From Mycolicibacterium sp. GF69 (GTDB lineage: Bacteria; Actinomycetota; Actinomycetes; Mycobacteriales; Mycobacteriaceae): a stretch of DNA of 64,000 bases. The notes beneath the pieces were generated by a model that saw only the letters and a program-made list of their open reading frames with translations, did not search any database and was not told where the DNA came from. Below, piece by piece: positions 63,062 to 64,000 of the stretch. The stretch is taken from positions 62,001 to 126,000 of the forward strand of contig NZ_QMEW01000005.1 of assembly GCF_003284965.1 (NCBI RefSeq), written 5' to 3'. The position numbers were made by a program, and so were the translations under genes. Position 1 is the stretch's first letter. Every line of letters starts with the position of its first letter.

Positions 63062-63948
63062 GCCTGCTGCGCCGAGCCGCTGTCGTCCGCGAAGAGCTTT
63101 CGCATCTCCGCGAACCCGTTGTGCCGGCGCGCCTCGAGGGCCCATACCAAGACGATGACCGGTAGCAGCGCGATGGCCGCCCACCAGTTCGCGGGCAGCA
63201 GATCCGCGATCACTTCCGCGCGCGGCATTCCGTTCACGGTGGCCGGCAGCCACTCGTTGAGCAGTATCGCGAGCAGGCGGGAAGTCCGAAACGGGCCTAC
63301 GCTCGTCGCGACAATCCAACTGACACAAGCGATTCCGAGTGACCAGGGCCAGGCCAGCAGGAGCGACTGGTTGTCGACCACCTCCGCGGCGCACCGCACG
63401 GTCTCGGCGAGATAGGCGATGCCGAGGGCGGCCAGCAGGACGCCGAGCTGTGCGGCGAGCAGGTCGTCGATGACCGGATGCGCCAAATCGTCGTCGCTGC
63501 GGGTCGGCAGCCCGATCGCCAGTGCGACGAGGCCGGCCACCAGAGCCAGCGTTGCCAGCCGCGCGGCCGTGTCGCTGACGCGGTCGAACGAGTCGACGAC
63601 GGTGCGGAACACCAGGCGCGACGATGTGGTGGGCGCGGTTCGATACACCACCACCAGCACCAGGCCGGAGACGACCGTGGCGATCAGCCACGTCATCACG
63701 GCCGTGCCCACGCCAGTCAAGGCAAGCGACCCCAAGAGGGGTACCAGCACGTCATCGGTGTCCACGCTGCTGCGAATGACCACCATCGGCACGGCACCGA
63801 AAGCCAGCACGCCCGCCAGACCCAACAGCAACGGAAACGTGAAGCGGGTGAGATCGGCGGGATTGAGGTCCAGTTTGCGGTTTCGGACGGCGTCGACTTC
63901 TGTGCTCAGCACCGACCGCAGATGCCCGAGCCAGCGCCACCTACCCAT
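63058..63948 (-). CDS. Multi-pass membrane protein of unknown function
   Basis: The 296-aa protein has six or more hydrophobic helices (FTFPLLLGLAGVLAFGAVPMVV, AVMTWLIATVVSGLVLVVV, LATLALVAGLVALAIGLP, NWWAAIALLPVIVLVWALEAR). No motif identifies a family. It converges with fadA6 (4-base overlap) and lies 6 bases downstream of the partial gene at the window edge, so it may be in that gene's operon. Confidence 0.75.
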   Translation of the reverse strand: MGRWRWLGHLRSVLSTEVDAVRNRKLDLNPADLTRFTFPLLLGLAGVLAFGAVPMVVIRSSVDTDDVLVPLLGSLALTGVGTAVMTWLIATVVSGLVLVVVYRTAPTTSSRLVFRTVVDSFDRVSDTAARLATLALVAGLVALAIGLPTRSDDDLAHPVIDDLLAAQLGVLLAALGIAYLAETVRCAAEVVDNQSLLLAWPWSLGIACVSWIVATSVGPFRTSRLLAILLNEWLPATVNGMPRAEVIADLLPANWWAAIALLPVIVLVWALEARRHNGFAEMRKLFADDSGSAQQA

Positions 63949-63954
63949 GGTGTG

Positions 63955-64000
63955 TCAAGTGTGGTCGTGGATGATCACGCCGCGGATGTTTCGGCCCGCG
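63955..64000 (-). CDS. C-terminal end of a zinc-type alcohol dehydrogenase, partial
   Basis: Only the last 14 codons are in the window (AGRNIRGVIIHDHT then TGA). The ending resembles the C-terminus of mycobacterial zinc-dependent alcohol dehydrogenases, which finish with a similar IRGVIVHDH pattern. The rest lies beyond the right edge, so the assignment is weak. Confidence 0.4.
   Translation of the reverse strand, partial: AGRNIRGVIIHDHT

Overview
This window comes from a fast-growing mycobacterium (Mycolicibacterium/Mycobacterium type). It is GC-rich, dense and uses many GTG starts. Its gene order follows the M. tuberculosis Rv3598c-Rv3556c block, inverted: lysS, lsr2, clpC1, lpqF, mhuD, mutY, canB, disA, radA, lpqE, carD, ispF, cysS, rlmB, an ArsB-like permease, an MBL hydrolase, a LacI regulator, kstR, fadE34, kshB, hsaADCB, aspB, fadE33-32-31, fadD3, fadE30, ipdF, kstR2 and fadA6. 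Names taken from that synteny are family assignments from the protein sequences. No database search was run.

1-21.7 kb is mostly housekeeping: translation (lysS, cysS, rlmB), chromatin and proteostasis (lsr2, clpC1 with a perfect ClgR-type palindrome upstream), a cobalamin-riboswitch-controlled cobalt uptake pair (cbtB-cbtA) followed by a histidine phosphatase, heme degradation (mhuD), DNA repair and c-di-AMP (mutY, disA, radA), and the RNA polymerase factor carD. ispD, which separates carD from ispF in M. tuberculosis, is absent here; only 5 bases lie between them.

21.8-31.1 kb is a zinc/cobalamin island between the MBL hydrolase and the LacI regulator. Three near-identical Zur-type palindromes lie in front of (i) a divergent pair: a CobW-like gene with a degenerate P-loop, and rpmB-rpmG, paralogues that lack zinc ribbons; (ii) a His/Asp-rich, apparently surface-anchored protein coupled to a methyltransferase; (iii) znuA-znuC-znuB. 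The rpmB-rpmG operon has lost rpsN2 and most of rpsR2 and runs into a whiB gene. A second cobalamin riboswitch precedes a FhuF-like [2Fe-2S] protein, and bluB lies nearby.

31.1-43 kb holds the LacI regulator, a phosphotransferase, otsB, and the KstR-controlled part of cholesterol catabolism (kstR, fadE34, kshB, hsaADCB) with recognisable KstR operators. 43.1-48.2 kb is a ketone-body gene set (LysR regulator, MHS-type transporter, 3-hydroxybutyrate dehydrogenase, acetoacetyl-CoA synthetase), followed by a 13E12-family HNH gene. 49.7-64 kb is the KstR2 regulon for steroid rings C/D (fadD3, fadE30-33, ipdF, kstR2, fadA6, aspB), with two exact KstR2 operators. Two additions interrupt it: a PhnD-like protein without a signal peptide, and a four-gene minus-strand operon (58.2-61.2 kb). 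That operon resembles an ESX/type VII substrate module: a DUF2563-type partner, a 510-aa protein ending in a glycine-zipper hydrophobic domain, a multi-pass membrane protein and a membrane-anchored protein.
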